Position numbers and translations under genes: made by a program. The notes beneath the pieces are model-generated. The model was not told the origin of the DNA and made no database searches. It saw only the letters and a list, made by a program, of their open reading frames with translations. A DNA stretch of 64,000 bases from Pelagibaculum spongiae (GTDB taxonomy: Bacteria > Pseudomonadota > Gammaproteobacteria > Enterobacterales > Pelagibaculaceae): assembly GCF_003097315.1 (NCBI RefSeq), contig NZ_QDDL01000005.1, positions 248,001 through 312,000 of the forward strand. Direction: 5' to 3'. This document shows, one piece after another, positions 37,874 to 46,553 of the stretch (its first letter is position 1; each line of letters begins with the position of its first letter).

Positions 37874-38971
37874 ATGGCTTGGCAACATATGCTCTTTTTT
37901 TCGCTTCGACGATCAAAAATTCAACACTTGCGTGAGCAGCTGAATACTCGGCTAACTGCGCGTATTCGGCGAATGTTGGTTTTGTTGTTTATGCTAGCAG
38001 GCGCTCATACCCTTACAATTAGTTGGCTGGAAGGTATGTCGTTGGGTGATGCCTTGTGGCTTACCGCCACCACGCTCACCACGGTGGGTTATGGTGATAT
38101 CTCAGCTAGCACTGCAGGTGGCCGGTTGGCCACGGTAGCCTTTTTGTATCTGGCTGGTATTTTTGTACTGGCGCAGCTAGCGGGCGATTTTATCGACTTA
38201 AGAATTCAACACCGTGAGCGCAAAATGCGCGGGCAATGGGACTGGAAAATGAAAGAGCATATTGTACTGGTTAATGCACCAGCCAATGACACGATTAGCT
38301 ATTTGCACCGTCTATTAATTGAGCTAAGAAAAGTGCCTACTTTTGCCGATATGCCGGTGGTACTTATTTCAGACCAGTTCGAGAATGGCCTGCCAGATAA
38401 ACTACTTAAGCTCGGTATGGTGCACGTTCACGGTAATGCGCAAGATAACCATGCCTTAGCCGATGCCTCGGCGCAACATGCTGCTTATATATTGTTATTG
38501 GCGCAAAATGCATTTATGGATAGCTCAGATTTACTGACCTTCGATTTACTCGATCGGTTTGCTAGCAATCAATATCCAGCAACGATTGCTTGTGAATTTG
38601 TTCGAGATGAAAACCGGGAGCGCTTTAAGCGACTAGGTGCCAGTTCAGTTATGCGGGCACTACGAGCGCACCCGGAAATGCTGGTACGAAGCTTGGTAAC
38701 ACCAGGCTCAGAGCAGTTACTAGAAAACTTATTTACTCAAGATGGTGTACATATCGTTCGTGTCGATATCTCAATTAGTGACCATAGTTGGAAGTCAATT
38801 TGCGGTAAGTTACTTGAGGTAGGTATTGGAACGCCATTGGCTTATGTTTCGAATGACGACCAAGTAATTAGCCAGCCACCATTTGAAGAAATAGTGAATG
38901 CTAAAGGTTTACTGCTTTTACAAGATTCTGCTTGCGATGTAGATAAAAATTGTCTGGAAGGTATTTTCTAG
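37874..38971 (+). CDS. Potassium channel protein with RCK/TrkA-N domain
   Basis: The 365-residue protein is a two-helix K+ channel subunit. The first membrane helix spans about 35-52, the pore has the selectivity filter TTVGYGD (GYGD at 72-75), and the second helix covers about 85-105. A cytoplasmic Rossmann-type RCK/TrkA-N domain (about 125-250) begins at HIVLVNAPAND, followed by a second RCK-like half. It should gate potassium flow in response to a cytoplasmic ligand. It ends an apparent three-gene operon and is followed by a strong bidirectional terminator. Confidence 0.9.
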   Translation: MAWQHMLFFSLRRSKIQHLREQLNTRLTARIRRMLVLLFMLAGAHTLTISWLEGMSLGDALWLTATTLTTVGYGDISASTAGGRLATVAFLYLAGIFVLAQLAGDFIDLRIQHRERKMRGQWDWKMKEHIVLVNAPANDTISYLHRLLIELRKVPTFADMPVVLISDQFENGLPDKLLKLGMVHVHGNAQDNHALADASAQHAAYILLLAQNAFMDSSDLLTFDLLDRFASNQYPATIACEFVRDENRERFKRLGASSVMRALRAHPEMLVRSLVTPGSEQLLENLFTQDGVHIVRVDISISDHSWKSICGKLLEVGIGTPLAYVSNDDQVISQPPFEEIVNAKGLLLLQDSACDVDKNCLEGIF

Positions 38972-39000
38972 CATTGGTTAAACTACTAACAACAGACATA

Positions 39001-39034
39001 AAAAAGGCGCTAAAAATTATTTTAGCGCCTTTTT
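39001..39034. terminator. Bidirectional Rho-independent terminator
   Basis: A perfect 15-bp stem (39001-39015 with 39020-39034) with a 4-nt loop carries A5 and T5 ends. It lies between the convergent channel and GlcG genes and serves both. Confidence 0.94.
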
Positions 39035-39053
39035 CATTCAAATATAGCGAAGA

Positions 39054-39524
39054 CTATTTGCTCATCGCTGCTACGGCAGCTTTAGCGCAGGCTTCGTCAT
39101 GCTGGATATAACCACCGGCAATACCGATGGCTGCAATCAGTTTTTTATCCTTAGAGAATACTGGCTCACCGCCACCGATTGGTAGTAGGCCTGGGAATTG
39201 GTTAAAAACTGGTTGTTTTTGAGTGATTTCATAAACCTTTCCGGTAGGCATTCCCCAAGAAAGTGAAGTTTCAGCTTTTAAAGTTGCGCCGGTATATGAA
39301 GCGGGTAATGCCTCATCCATCCGCATCGAAGCTCGAACATCCATGCCGCGATCGACAATAACCATCGACATGTTCCAGCCTTTTTCTTTTGCTAGAGTCA
39401 TACAAGCCTGAATACCAGCTTGTGCTTTCTCGGCAGTTAAGTATGGACGAGATGCTTCAGCTTGAGCCGAAGTAGTTACTAATAATGCGCTGGCTAACAA
39501 AGCAGAGACTACTACTAATTTCAT
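39054..39524 (-). CDS. Secreted GlcG/HbpS family heme-binding-type protein
   Basis: The 156-residue protein has a signal peptide (cleavage near AQA-EASRP) followed by a complete GlcG/HbpS domain: YLTAEKAQAGIQACMTLAKE, MSMVIVDRGMDVRASMRMD, GLLPIGGGEPVF and AIGIAGGYIQHDEACAKAA. Related periplasmic or extracellular proteins bind heme or degradation products; the ligand here is unknown. It is monocistronic. Confidence 0.88.
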   Translation of the reverse strand: MKLVVVSALLASALLVTTSAQAEASRPYLTAEKAQAGIQACMTLAKEKGWNMSMVIVDRGMDVRASMRMDEALPASYTGATLKAETSLSWGMPTGKVYEITQKQPVFNQFPGLLPIGGGEPVFSKDKKLIAAIGIAGGYIQHDEACAKAAVAAMSK

Positions 39525-39976
39525 TGTCGAATCCTTTTTCTAATGACAGCACAATGTACCATTTTTTTTAAAATGAAACATTCATTCATCTTAAATATTT
39601 ACCCTAATATCACTTACCAGTAAGTTTTATAATTAAAATGTCAGCTATATTAAATTCTTGCTACTAATTGATATAAAAGTTTAAGCTAAAGTTTTGGTAT
39701 GATACCTGGTATGAATATATGCTACGAAAGGTATGTATTCAGGTAATATGACTTAAGAGAAAAGAGCTTATTGAAAGAAAAAATTTATGAGCAGTTACTC
39801 TCTTTGATGTGTCAATTGAGGGTTAGCTGACGGAAGTTTCCTTCCACTAGTTGCGACTATTTTGATTATTCTAGTTTTTTAGTTTCCTTTAGAACTAAGC
39901 AACTAAGCTGTTAGGGTTGAAGGCTAACGTACAGACTGCTCAGGCATCTTATTTTATTTATCGAGACCTTTAATTT
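39525..39976. other. Intergenic region, nothing recognised
   Basis: About 450 AT-rich bases between divergently read genes. No open frame with a start and ribosome binding site, hairpin with T tract, or repeat stands out. Confidence 0.5.
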
Positions 39977-41026
39977 ATGAGAACATGTTTTTTTTGGATT
40001 TTATCTTTGTTGATTTCGAATGTCTGTGGCGTTGCTTTTGCCGAAGACAGTCTGCTCAGTAAACTACAACAAGACAAATCTCACCACACAGAATCAGGAT
40101 TTACTAACCCTTATTTAGATCTTGAACCTAGCGTTGTTGCTTTTTTAAAAACACGCTATTTTGGTGACTTGAGCTGGCCAGATGAGCCAGTAAATTATCG
40201 AAAGTTTTGGCAAAAAGCGGATCTACAAAAAATAGATAATCCCTCAGAAAAACCACAAGCCACTTTGATTGGCCACTCGACCGTTTTACTGCAATACCAA
40301 GGGCTGAATATTCTGACCGACCCTATTTTTTCCGAACGAGCATTTCCAGTTCAGTTCGCTGGACCAAAACGTTACACCCCAGTTGCTATCAAACTTGAGG
40401 ATCTGCCTGAAATTGATTTAGTGGTAATTTCTCATAATCACTACGACCACCTTGATAAAGATACTGTGAAAGCGCTAGGTGACAAACCGTTATGGTTAGT
40501 GCCGCTGGGGTTAAAATCTTGGTTCACTAGTTTAGGTATTGATAATGTTCAGGAACTAGATTGGTGGAGTGAGTATCGGTTCAAAGGCCTGACACTTCAG
40601 TTTCAACCTAACCAGCATTGGTCTCGCCGTGGACTATTTGATACTAACAAGAGTCTTTGGGGAGCTTGGGCATTTATCTGGCCAGACTTTACTGCTTGGT
40701 TTGGTGGTGATACTGGCTACAACGATGTGCAGTTTAAGCAAATTGGCCAAGTGTTGGGTGAAGTCGACCTAGCGATGATTCCTATTGGGGCTTATCAGCC
40801 TCGCTGGTTTATGAAGTATCAGCATATTAACCCTGATGAAGCAGTGAAAATATTTCAGGATATTAATGCAAAATCAGCATTTGGTATTCATTGGAATACT
40901 TTTGTTTTAACTGCTGAAGCAATCGATCAACCGCCAGTCGACCTAAAGAAAGCATTGGTTAAAAATAATCTTTCGGTAGATAGCTTCCGCGCAATGCCGC
41001 TAGGTGAAACATACCAATCAAATTAA
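39977..41026 (+). CDS. Metallo-beta-lactamase-fold hydrolase (NAPE-PLD/UlaG-like), secreted
   Basis: The 349-residue protein has an N-terminal signal segment (to about VAFA) and an MBL-fold domain. LIGHSTVLLQYQGLNILTDP, the metal motif HNHYDHLD, FGGDTGYND and GIHWNTF give the metal ligands in order. This arrangement matches N-acylphosphatidylethanolamine phospholipase D-like enzymes, so a phospholipid or related ester is a plausible substrate. The gene is intact. Its last 190 bases and about 200 bases of downstream DNA recur at 43138-43322 and 45167-45540, making this the parent of a second serial duplication. Confidence 0.87.
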   Translation: MRTCFFWILSLLISNVCGVAFAEDSLLSKLQQDKSHHTESGFTNPYLDLEPSVVAFLKTRYFGDLSWPDEPVNYRKFWQKADLQKIDNPSEKPQATLIGHSTVLLQYQGLNILTDPIFSERAFPVQFAGPKRYTPVAIKLEDLPEIDLVVISHNHYDHLDKDTVKALGDKPLWLVPLGLKSWFTSLGIDNVQELDWWSEYRFKGLTLQFQPNQHWSRRGLFDTNKSLWGAWAFIWPDFTAWFGGDTGYNDVQFKQIGQVLGEVDLAMIPIGAYQPRWFMKYQHINPDEAVKIFQDINAKSAFGIHWNTFVLTAEAIDQPPVDLKKALVKNNLSVDSFRAMPLGETYQSN

Positions 41027-41388
41027 TAGGTTAAAAAAACATTATTGTTATTATCTGTTGAAGTGATTAACGATGCTTTTTGACGTAACATAATCGTTCT
41101 GTGTATTCTTTTATTCCAATGAAATTGATCAATTGCGATTAACTATTAAAGCGCGGAACAGCTATTCAATTAAGCAATAGAATATTAATATTTATTGTTG
41201 GTTTGATCAACAGCGGTTTAGTTTTTAGAACAGTGGCATGAGGCTAGTTAGTTTTTTATATTCAGTTCTTTCAGTTGGCTTTTAGGATATAAAGCGTAAC
41301 TTGTGAAGTTACTAAAATTATAAAAGTTTATTTAGTTGCCATGCTAAAGGATAACCTTTTTAAAATATAATAAAACATGAGGCTTGCT
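41027..41388. other. Intergenic region that is part of the duplicated anchor
   Basis: Bases to about 41240 are recognisable again at about 45320-45540, with shared order of words such as TTTTGACGTAA, AATTG-GATTAACTAT and CAATAGAATA-T-TTTATTGTT. No gene is seen. The GAGG at 41379-41382 serves the next gene. Confidence 0.7.
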
Positions 41389-43062
41389 ATGATGACTTTG
41401 AAAAAAAGTGCTTGGCTACGATCGAAAGCTTTGTCGATTAAAATTTTATTTCCTTTGATATTTTTAGCAACATTTCAAGCACATGGTTTCTCATTTTATA
41501 ATGACTTAAAAGATCATACCTATAGCGTTAATATTGATGGGCCTTCAGATTTTTCTCAGAACGTCAGCCCCAAAAGTGCGCAGTCATGTCACTGGTCAAA
41601 TACTGGTTGTAATCCAGGTGGTGATCGTTTCGGCTTATTAACTGCCAATATTCATATCGATAGTCTCGACTTTCACTGCAAAGTTAGCTTCCAAGCAGGA
41701 GGTTTTGTACGTGTGCGTTACAGCGAGGGCTATTTGCAATGCCATGGTTATGACACATTTGGTACAACTCGTGATGTAAATCCTGTTCAAGTTAATAACA
41801 ATCAGCGAAGTGTTCGTTTTTTGGCCACTGCAGATCCTCAATATGATAATACTGACTTCAATCGTAATGGAATTTCAGATAGAACTCTGAGTGTTGCTGG
41901 GAATATGATTAAGTCGTCGAATAATATTCGTGGTTTAATAGTAGCGGGTGATTTAACTCAAAATTCACGTAAAGACGAACGTGAATTATTTGAGCGTGCT
42001 ACTTGGCCTGTTCGTGATTATTTATATGAGGGTATGGGCAATCATGATGACAAAGATCCATTGTGGTATCAGCGTTTAGCCTGCCCATTGTTAAATTCAT
42101 GTGTTTCGCCATTTGACATAATGAATTCCATCAATCATCAGCGAAATTCTCTGTTGCAGAAAGAGCAACATGAAGGTGGTTTATATTCATGGGATTGGCA
42201 AGATGTACACGTTGCTCAGCTAGGAACTTTTATCGCCAATGAGCCAAGAGCAAACACTGTTAGATACCAATTCGAAGATATTAATCCTTATAACAGTCTA
42301 GATTTTTTAAAAGCTGATTTACGAGATAATGTTGGCCCATCAGGTCGTCCTGTCATTTTAATATCTCATTACGGTTTTGATAGCCGATCACTCGGCCCGT
42401 GGAGTCATCAGCAACGAGTGAAAATGTGGGAAGCTCTTGATGGATATAATGTTGTTGCGATTATATCGGGTCATGATCATAGCTCTCCGGGATATGAATG
42501 GTATCGCAATGTTAATCGGCCATTTGGCACTCAGAAGGGTCCGGCTGTTATTTTAAATGTAACTGCTGGTGCAGCATTATTTAAAGTCTTTGTTGATGTT
42601 GAAATTTCCGGTAATACAATGACAATTAATCGCATGACGTTTGATCACGAAGATAGGCCATATTCTATTGATAGCGTCTCTGGAGACATTACGGCTAATT
42701 ATCAAGCTAGTGAACAGATAATGCAATATCAGAATATAGAGAACAATCGCTGCTTGCAGCGCAGCGGTTATTTAGTTGCTATTTCAGATTGTAATGGTGC
42801 AGACAAATGGGTTCATGAAGAAAGTAGCGAACGCTTGCGCCATATAGAAAGCAATCAATGTTTGTATAATAGCGGTGGAAATCGGTTAGTCAGCATTGCT
42901 AATTGTAATAATGAAAGTAATCAGAAATGGTTTTGGTCAGGTGAGCAAATAAAAAACCGCAGTAATTATCAATGCTTAGATTTATTCCGTAATGAAAATA
43001 AAGCGGGGGTTTGGAATTGCCACAATGGTAATAACCAAAAATGGCGCCGTAAACTACGTTAG
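41389..43062 (+). CDS. Secreted calcineurin-like phosphoesterase with C-terminal ricin-type lectin domain
   Basis: The 557-residue protein starts at ATG 41389, 6 nt after GAGG; an upstream ATG at 41377 overlaps that site. A signal peptide ends near AHGFS. A Cys-containing N-terminal domain (about 25-140) precedes the metallophosphoesterase domain (about 145-430) with LATADPQYDN, VAGDLTQNSR, GMGNHDDKD, LISHYGFDSR and SGHDHSSP, the standard metal-binding blocks. The last 130 residues form a ricin-B beta-trefoil with Q-x-W-type motifs (ADKWVH, NQKWFW, NQKWRR) and NQCLYNSGG-like starts. It probably binds glycans while hydrolysing a phosphate ester outside the cell. The 3' end recurs at 44867-45166. 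Confidence 0.87.
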   Translation: MMTLKKSAWLRSKALSIKILFPLIFLATFQAHGFSFYNDLKDHTYSVNIDGPSDFSQNVSPKSAQSCHWSNTGCNPGGDRFGLLTANIHIDSLDFHCKVSFQAGGFVRVRYSEGYLQCHGYDTFGTTRDVNPVQVNNNQRSVRFLATADPQYDNTDFNRNGISDRTLSVAGNMIKSSNNIRGLIVAGDLTQNSRKDERELFERATWPVRDYLYEGMGNHDDKDPLWYQRLACPLLNSCVSPFDIMNSINHQRNSLLQKEQHEGGLYSWDWQDVHVAQLGTFIANEPRANTVRYQFEDINPYNSLDFLKADLRDNVGPSGRPVILISHYGFDSRSLGPWSHQQRVKMWEALDGYNVVAIISGHDHSSPGYEWYRNVNRPFGTQKGPAVILNVTAGAALFKVFVDVEISGNTMTINRMTFDHEDRPYSIDSVSGDITANYQASEQIMQYQNIENNRCLQRSGYLVAISDCNGADKWVHEESSERLRHIESNQCLYNSGGNRLVSIANCNNESNQKWFWSGEQIKNRSNYQCLDLFRNENKAGVWNCHNGNNQKWRRKLR

Positions 43063-43084
43063 TATAAATAATCAGGAATAATTA

Positions 43085-43123
43085 AAAAACATCCGCATCA
43101 TAAAAATGATGCGTGTGTTTTTT
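43085..43123 (+). terminator. Terminator after the phosphoesterase-lectin gene
   Basis: An A6-CA-CGCATCA arm pairs with TGATGCG-TGTG-T6 with two mismatches and a 6-nt loop, 22 bases after the stop codon. Its left half recurs in the copy near 45150-45166. Confidence 0.75.
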
Positions 43124-43137
43124 ATGAAAACTCAAGT

Positions 43138-43322
43138 GAAGCAGTGAAAATATTTCAGGATATTAATGCAAAACCAGTATTTGGTATTCATTGAAATACT
43201 CTTGTTTTAACTGATGAAGCAATTGATCAACCGCCAGTCGACCTAAAGAAAGCACTGGTTAAAAATAATCTTTCGGTAGATAGCTTTCGCGCAATGCTGA
43301 CATGTGAAACATTTCAGTAAAA
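43138..43322 (+). pseudogene. Copy 2 of the MBL-hydrolase 3' end
   Basis: This matches 40838-41024 at roughly nine bases in ten, covering the last 60 codons. A TGG to TGA change within the GIHWN motif stops the frame, so it is non-functional. It directly precedes the C58 protease cargo gene. Confidence 0.92.
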
Positions 43323-43507
43323 TCAGTGTGTTGCAGGGTGGTTCTTCTCGGTAGTTAGTAACGCGACCAATTGTATGTTTTGACGCTTTGTCGTTATTCC
43401 ATATACTCTACTATATCCTAATTCTTCTGGATTGATTATATTTAATAAAACATAATGTTTTTTATTTTAGTGATCGTTCTGGTTTTTTGGCTTGTAAGGT
43501 GAGTAGT

Positions 43508-44296
43508 ATGCGAGCAATAGATATTGTTGTATCTGGTGTTGCCAGTATATTTGTAAAAAAAGTTCAAAGAAGTGCAGAAGAATACGGAGGAAGCTGTACT
43601 AGTGCATTTACTCAAACGTCAAAAGAATTAGCTAGATACATTTGTAAAAATAAAGATGCGTCAGGTGGAATTTGTGAAGCATTAGTAGCACATTGGATGT
43701 ATCACCACACTCAAGGAGGGTCCTTATGGGATCATATTTGCTTAGGAGGCGATGTAAAAAAATTAAACGGCCGAGAAATACAAAAAATTGCAGTGCTACA
43801 AGCATATGGAGCAAATGCTGAAGACCAAGATGTTCTCTCAGAACAATGGCTGGCAACTAAGGGTTTAATACCGATTCACTTTTCAATATCTGGAGGTGAT
43901 GGTTATACCAGAGGAACAAATCAACGCTTTTTCAGCGGAGCAAGCGGCCGAAGAATAAGCCGTAACGATGAAAGTGTTACCACAACCGATTCTAACGCAT
44001 TGGCAAAGGCAATTTGTAGTCTTGCAAGTAAGAGTGGAGGATATCGAAAAATTGGTATTGAAGGTCGCTCTGGTGGACATGCGATGGCGGCATATGTAGG
44101 AGATGATGTCTTATTTTTTGACCCAAACTACGGTGAGTTCTGGTTTGAAACGCATAACTTATTTATTGAATGGTTCTCGAAAGCTTTTTGGAATAAATCT
44201 CTGTACGCAACTTATATTGCAGGTTTGAGTAGAAAGTATGAGATTAGGCATTATTCTAATAATGTAAATAAGGTTGAAAATATTAAGTTAACTTAA
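43508..44296 (+). CDS. Peptidase C58 (YopT-like) cysteine protease
   Basis: The 262-residue protein is the clearest C58 member in the window. Catalytic signatures are GGICEALVAHWMYHH (Cys56), RSGGHAMAAYVG (His191) and VLFFDPNYGEFWF (Asp205). The GHAxA and FDPNxGxFxF patterns are those of YopT/AvrPphB effectors, which cleave host small GTPases or kinases after translocation. I chose ATG 43508 because TAAGGTGA lies 5 nt upstream; a TTG seven codons earlier overlaps that site. There is no signal peptide. It sits between a decayed MBL-hydrolase end and a decayed cysQ fragment. Substrate and delivery route are unknown. Confidence 0.87.
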   Translation: MRAIDIVVSGVASIFVKKVQRSAEEYGGSCTSAFTQTSKELARYICKNKDASGGICEALVAHWMYHHTQGGSLWDHICLGGDVKKLNGREIQKIAVLQAYGANAEDQDVLSEQWLATKGLIPIHFSISGGDGYTRGTNQRFFSGASGRRISRNDESVTTTDSNALAKAICSLASKSGGYRKIGIEGRSGGHAMAAYVGDDVLFFDPNYGEFWFETHNLFIEWFSKAFWNKSLYATYIAGLSRKYEIRHYSNNVNKVENIKLT

Positions 44297-44866
44297 AGCA
44301 TTAGTTAATTGTCTGATAATCAACGATTCTTGCCAACTAATCGATCTATCGCCGACTGCAATAAAGTTTGGGTTTAACAGGCATTGCTTTTGATTATATT
44401 TTAATGAAGCGAAGTCTGGGCCTAATATAGCACTGCCAGCTTGTTCTAAAATGCATTGTGCGGCGCCAGCATCTCACTCGCTTGTTGGGCTAATTCTGGG
44501 ATAAAAGTCGGCAATACCACCTTCGGCGATTAGGCAAGTGTTTAATGAACTGCCCATTGCCAGAAAATCATAATTGCCAATCGTTTGAAGTCGCTGTACT
44601 AGCTTCTCTGCACCATGTCGATGGCTACTAGCGATCAACGTTTTTTGCTGCTGTGGATTCCAGCTGCGGCTGTGTAACCGAGTCCATTGGTCAAAATCTA
44701 TATGATTACTCGCTTTCCAACTGCCCTTATCTTTTAACCCGCAATAGCTAACGCAATGTACTGGAGCATAAATCACCTCGAGAATGGGTTTCCCTTGATC
44801 AATCAATGTAATATTAACAGCAAATTCACCATTTCTATCGATAAATTCTTTAATGCCGTCTAGCGG
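44297..44866 (-). pseudogene. Duplicated cysQ 3' fragment
   Basis: This block matches 46551-47108, the C-terminal two-thirds of cysQ, with many substitutions and small indels. A 156-codon frame survives (44474-44944), but it loses the stop-proximal part and reads into unrelated DNA at its other end. Homology stops abruptly at about 44866, where phosphoesterase-lectin 3' sequence begins. Confidence 0.92.
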
Positions 44867-45166
44867 ACGTTTGGAATTACCACAATGGTAAGGGTCGCAG
44901 AAAATATAAATTACCCTGTATCTCGATGACCGCCCAACCCGCACCTCGCCTCCGGCTCTTGCAGGCTACATGATGTTGTTTTGTAGGCTGCAAGAGGTAA
45001 TGCCGACGACTGCATGGATGCAGAAGGTAGGGCGACGCAGGATGCCAAAGCCGAGATGCGGCATTTCAGGGTAGTTATTAAATTCCGCAGCCCTAATAAC
45101 CAAAAATGGTGCCTTAAACTACGTTAGTATAAATAATCAGAAACAATTAAAAAACACCCGCATCAT
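44867..45166 (+). repeat. Copy of the phosphoesterase-lectin 3' end, split by an insertion
   Basis: Bases 44867-44891 and 45094-45166 together match about 43010-43104: the last lectin codons (TTTGGAATT-CCACAATGG, then AACCAAAAATGG), stop codon and the first half of the terminator. A 202-bp element interrupts the copy. The adjoining blocks show that the duplicated unit ran from the lectin gene end into the next anchor copy. Confidence 0.88.
44892..45093. mobile_element. 202-bp MITE-like insertion with TAA target duplication
   Basis: Its insertion is proven internally, because the empty site exists at about 43028-43040. The ends (44892-44918 and 45067-45093) are 27-bp imperfect inverted repeats matching at 19 positions, starting GGG and ending TACCCTG. 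TAA occurs once at the empty site and on both sides of the element (44889-44891, 45094-45096). The interior is GC-richer and folds into hairpins, including CTGCATGGATGCAG (45010-45023). It encodes no protein. A TAA duplication would suit an IS5-type transposase supplied in trans, but this is a guess. Confidence 0.85.
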
Positions 45167-45540
45167 AAATCAGCACTTGGCGTTCATTGGAATGCTTTTT
45201 TTTTGATTGCTGAAGCGGTAGACCGACCGCTTGTCGACTTAAATAAAGCGCTAATTGAAAATAAAATTTCTCTGATTAATCTCTATTTGATTTTGATAAG
45301 TGAGATATTTCAATAAAATTAATAATTTAAAAAACTAAGGTGGTTTTAAGTTGCTATTGGCGTGATTAACTATATCTTTTGACGTGAAATTGCCATTACG
45401 TGTATTATTTTTACTCTAATAGGATTTATCAATTGAAACTAACTATGAAACGCAGTGCTGCTCTTCAATTGAGCAACAGAATACTGTATTTATTGTTAGT
45501 TTGATTAATAATGGTTTGATCTTTAGAGCAGCAGTATTGT
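45167..45540 (+). pseudogene. Copy 3 of the MBL-hydrolase 3' end and downstream region
   Basis: This follows about 40869-41245: the AAATCAGC-TTTGG-(G/A)TTCATTGGAAT codons, the last hydrolase codons in decayed form, and the non-coding DNA beyond. It is more diverged than copy 2, and the frame is broken near its end. It precedes the secreted-protein gene at 45708. Confidence 0.85.
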
Positions 45541-45707
45541 GTTTTAATTTCGTTTAAAATTTTACCTACAGCATTTCTCATTTTTTCGATAGAACGCCTA
45601 TCGCGTTAAATGCGTGCCTTGTAGATGAAAGTCTTAGTATGAATTTAATGCAAATATTCTCATTGATTACGATTGTAGTCGCTAAATTGCACCTAAGAAG
45701 GTATAAA

Positions 45708-46502
45708 ATGGAAATAAAAAAAATAAGTTTACTCATCGGCTCATTACTCATGAGCAGTACTGTATTGTTAAGCTTCAATGCGAGTGCGACATCACTATCT
45801 AGTGTTGACGATATTCCAGCACTCCCTGAAGACTGTCGCGGCAGGATTTGTTTTATTTGGGAAGAAAGAGCGTCAGCGCTTGAAAATTTAGCACGCGAAC
45901 TAGATACTGAAAATAACCGTTTGCAAAAAATTATCTCATCGTCTCAAAACTACGATATGGAAGATATTAAAGCGAACAAAAGTGCTTGCCTCGCTGAATT
46001 TGATATTGAAAGTGGTCAATATAAGTTAGATGGAACAGCGCCTGATAATTCTGCTATAAGATGCGTTAGCCAGGATGATTTTGATGCTTTTTTATATGAG
46101 CGTAATATTACGTTAGATCCAACAACTGATTTTGGTAAAGTACTTAATAGGTTAAGAGATAGAATGGCTGAAGGTGCAAGTATTGCTAAAATTGGTGATC
46201 AAGCACAAATGATTGTCAATCATACTGCTTTTGGCCTTTTCCGTGTTGAAGCGCTTTTTAACCTCTCTTACTTCAGCTATGCCAAAAGCGAAAATAACTA
46301 TTATCAGTTATATACTTCATTTTTCTCACCTTATTCAAGTTTATATCAGGAAAATTCTCTTGATGATTTTAATGCAATAAATGGTGAAATGGTTAAGAAA
46401 GGTGATGGCGGTCAATTCTCTCAAGGCGTTAACGATGCCGCTGAACTGATCGTAGAAATGATCAGCGAATTTTCGGGAGTTGGGAGTGAAAACCTAAATT
46501 AA
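45708..46502 (+). CDS. Secreted protein of unknown function
   Basis: The 264-residue protein starts at ATG 45708, 6 nt after AAGAAGG; a longer frame from 45639 lacks a site. A signal peptide ends near NASA-TSLSS. The mature part has a Cys pair (DCRGRICFIWEE), a helical coiled region (ALENLARELDTENNRLQKII), then KSACLAEFDIESGQY and IRCVSQDDFDAFL with two more Cys. The C-terminal half is Tyr/Phe/Ser-rich. I recognise no family. It is the third cargo gene after an MBL-hydrolase end and lies next to intact cysQ. Confidence 0.7.
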   Translation: MEIKKISLLIGSLLMSSTVLLSFNASATSLSSVDDIPALPEDCRGRICFIWEERASALENLARELDTENNRLQKIISSSQNYDMEDIKANKSACLAEFDIESGQYKLDGTAPDNSAIRCVSQDDFDAFLYERNITLDPTTDFGKVLNRLRDRMAEGASIAKIGDQAQMIVNHTAFGLFRVEALFNLSYFSYAKSENNYYQLYTSFFSPYSSLYQENSLDDFNAINGEMVKKGDGGQFSQGVNDAAELIVEMISEFSGVGSENLN

Positions 46503-46553
46503 TAAGGTCTTATAATAGATTCTTAGCGGATTCGCTTCATAAGTGAATCCGCG

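Noticed and set aside
44474..44944. 156-codon frame resembling CysQ
   Set aside because: It is a duplicated fragment with indels, no matching N-terminus and a boundary inside another duplicated piece.
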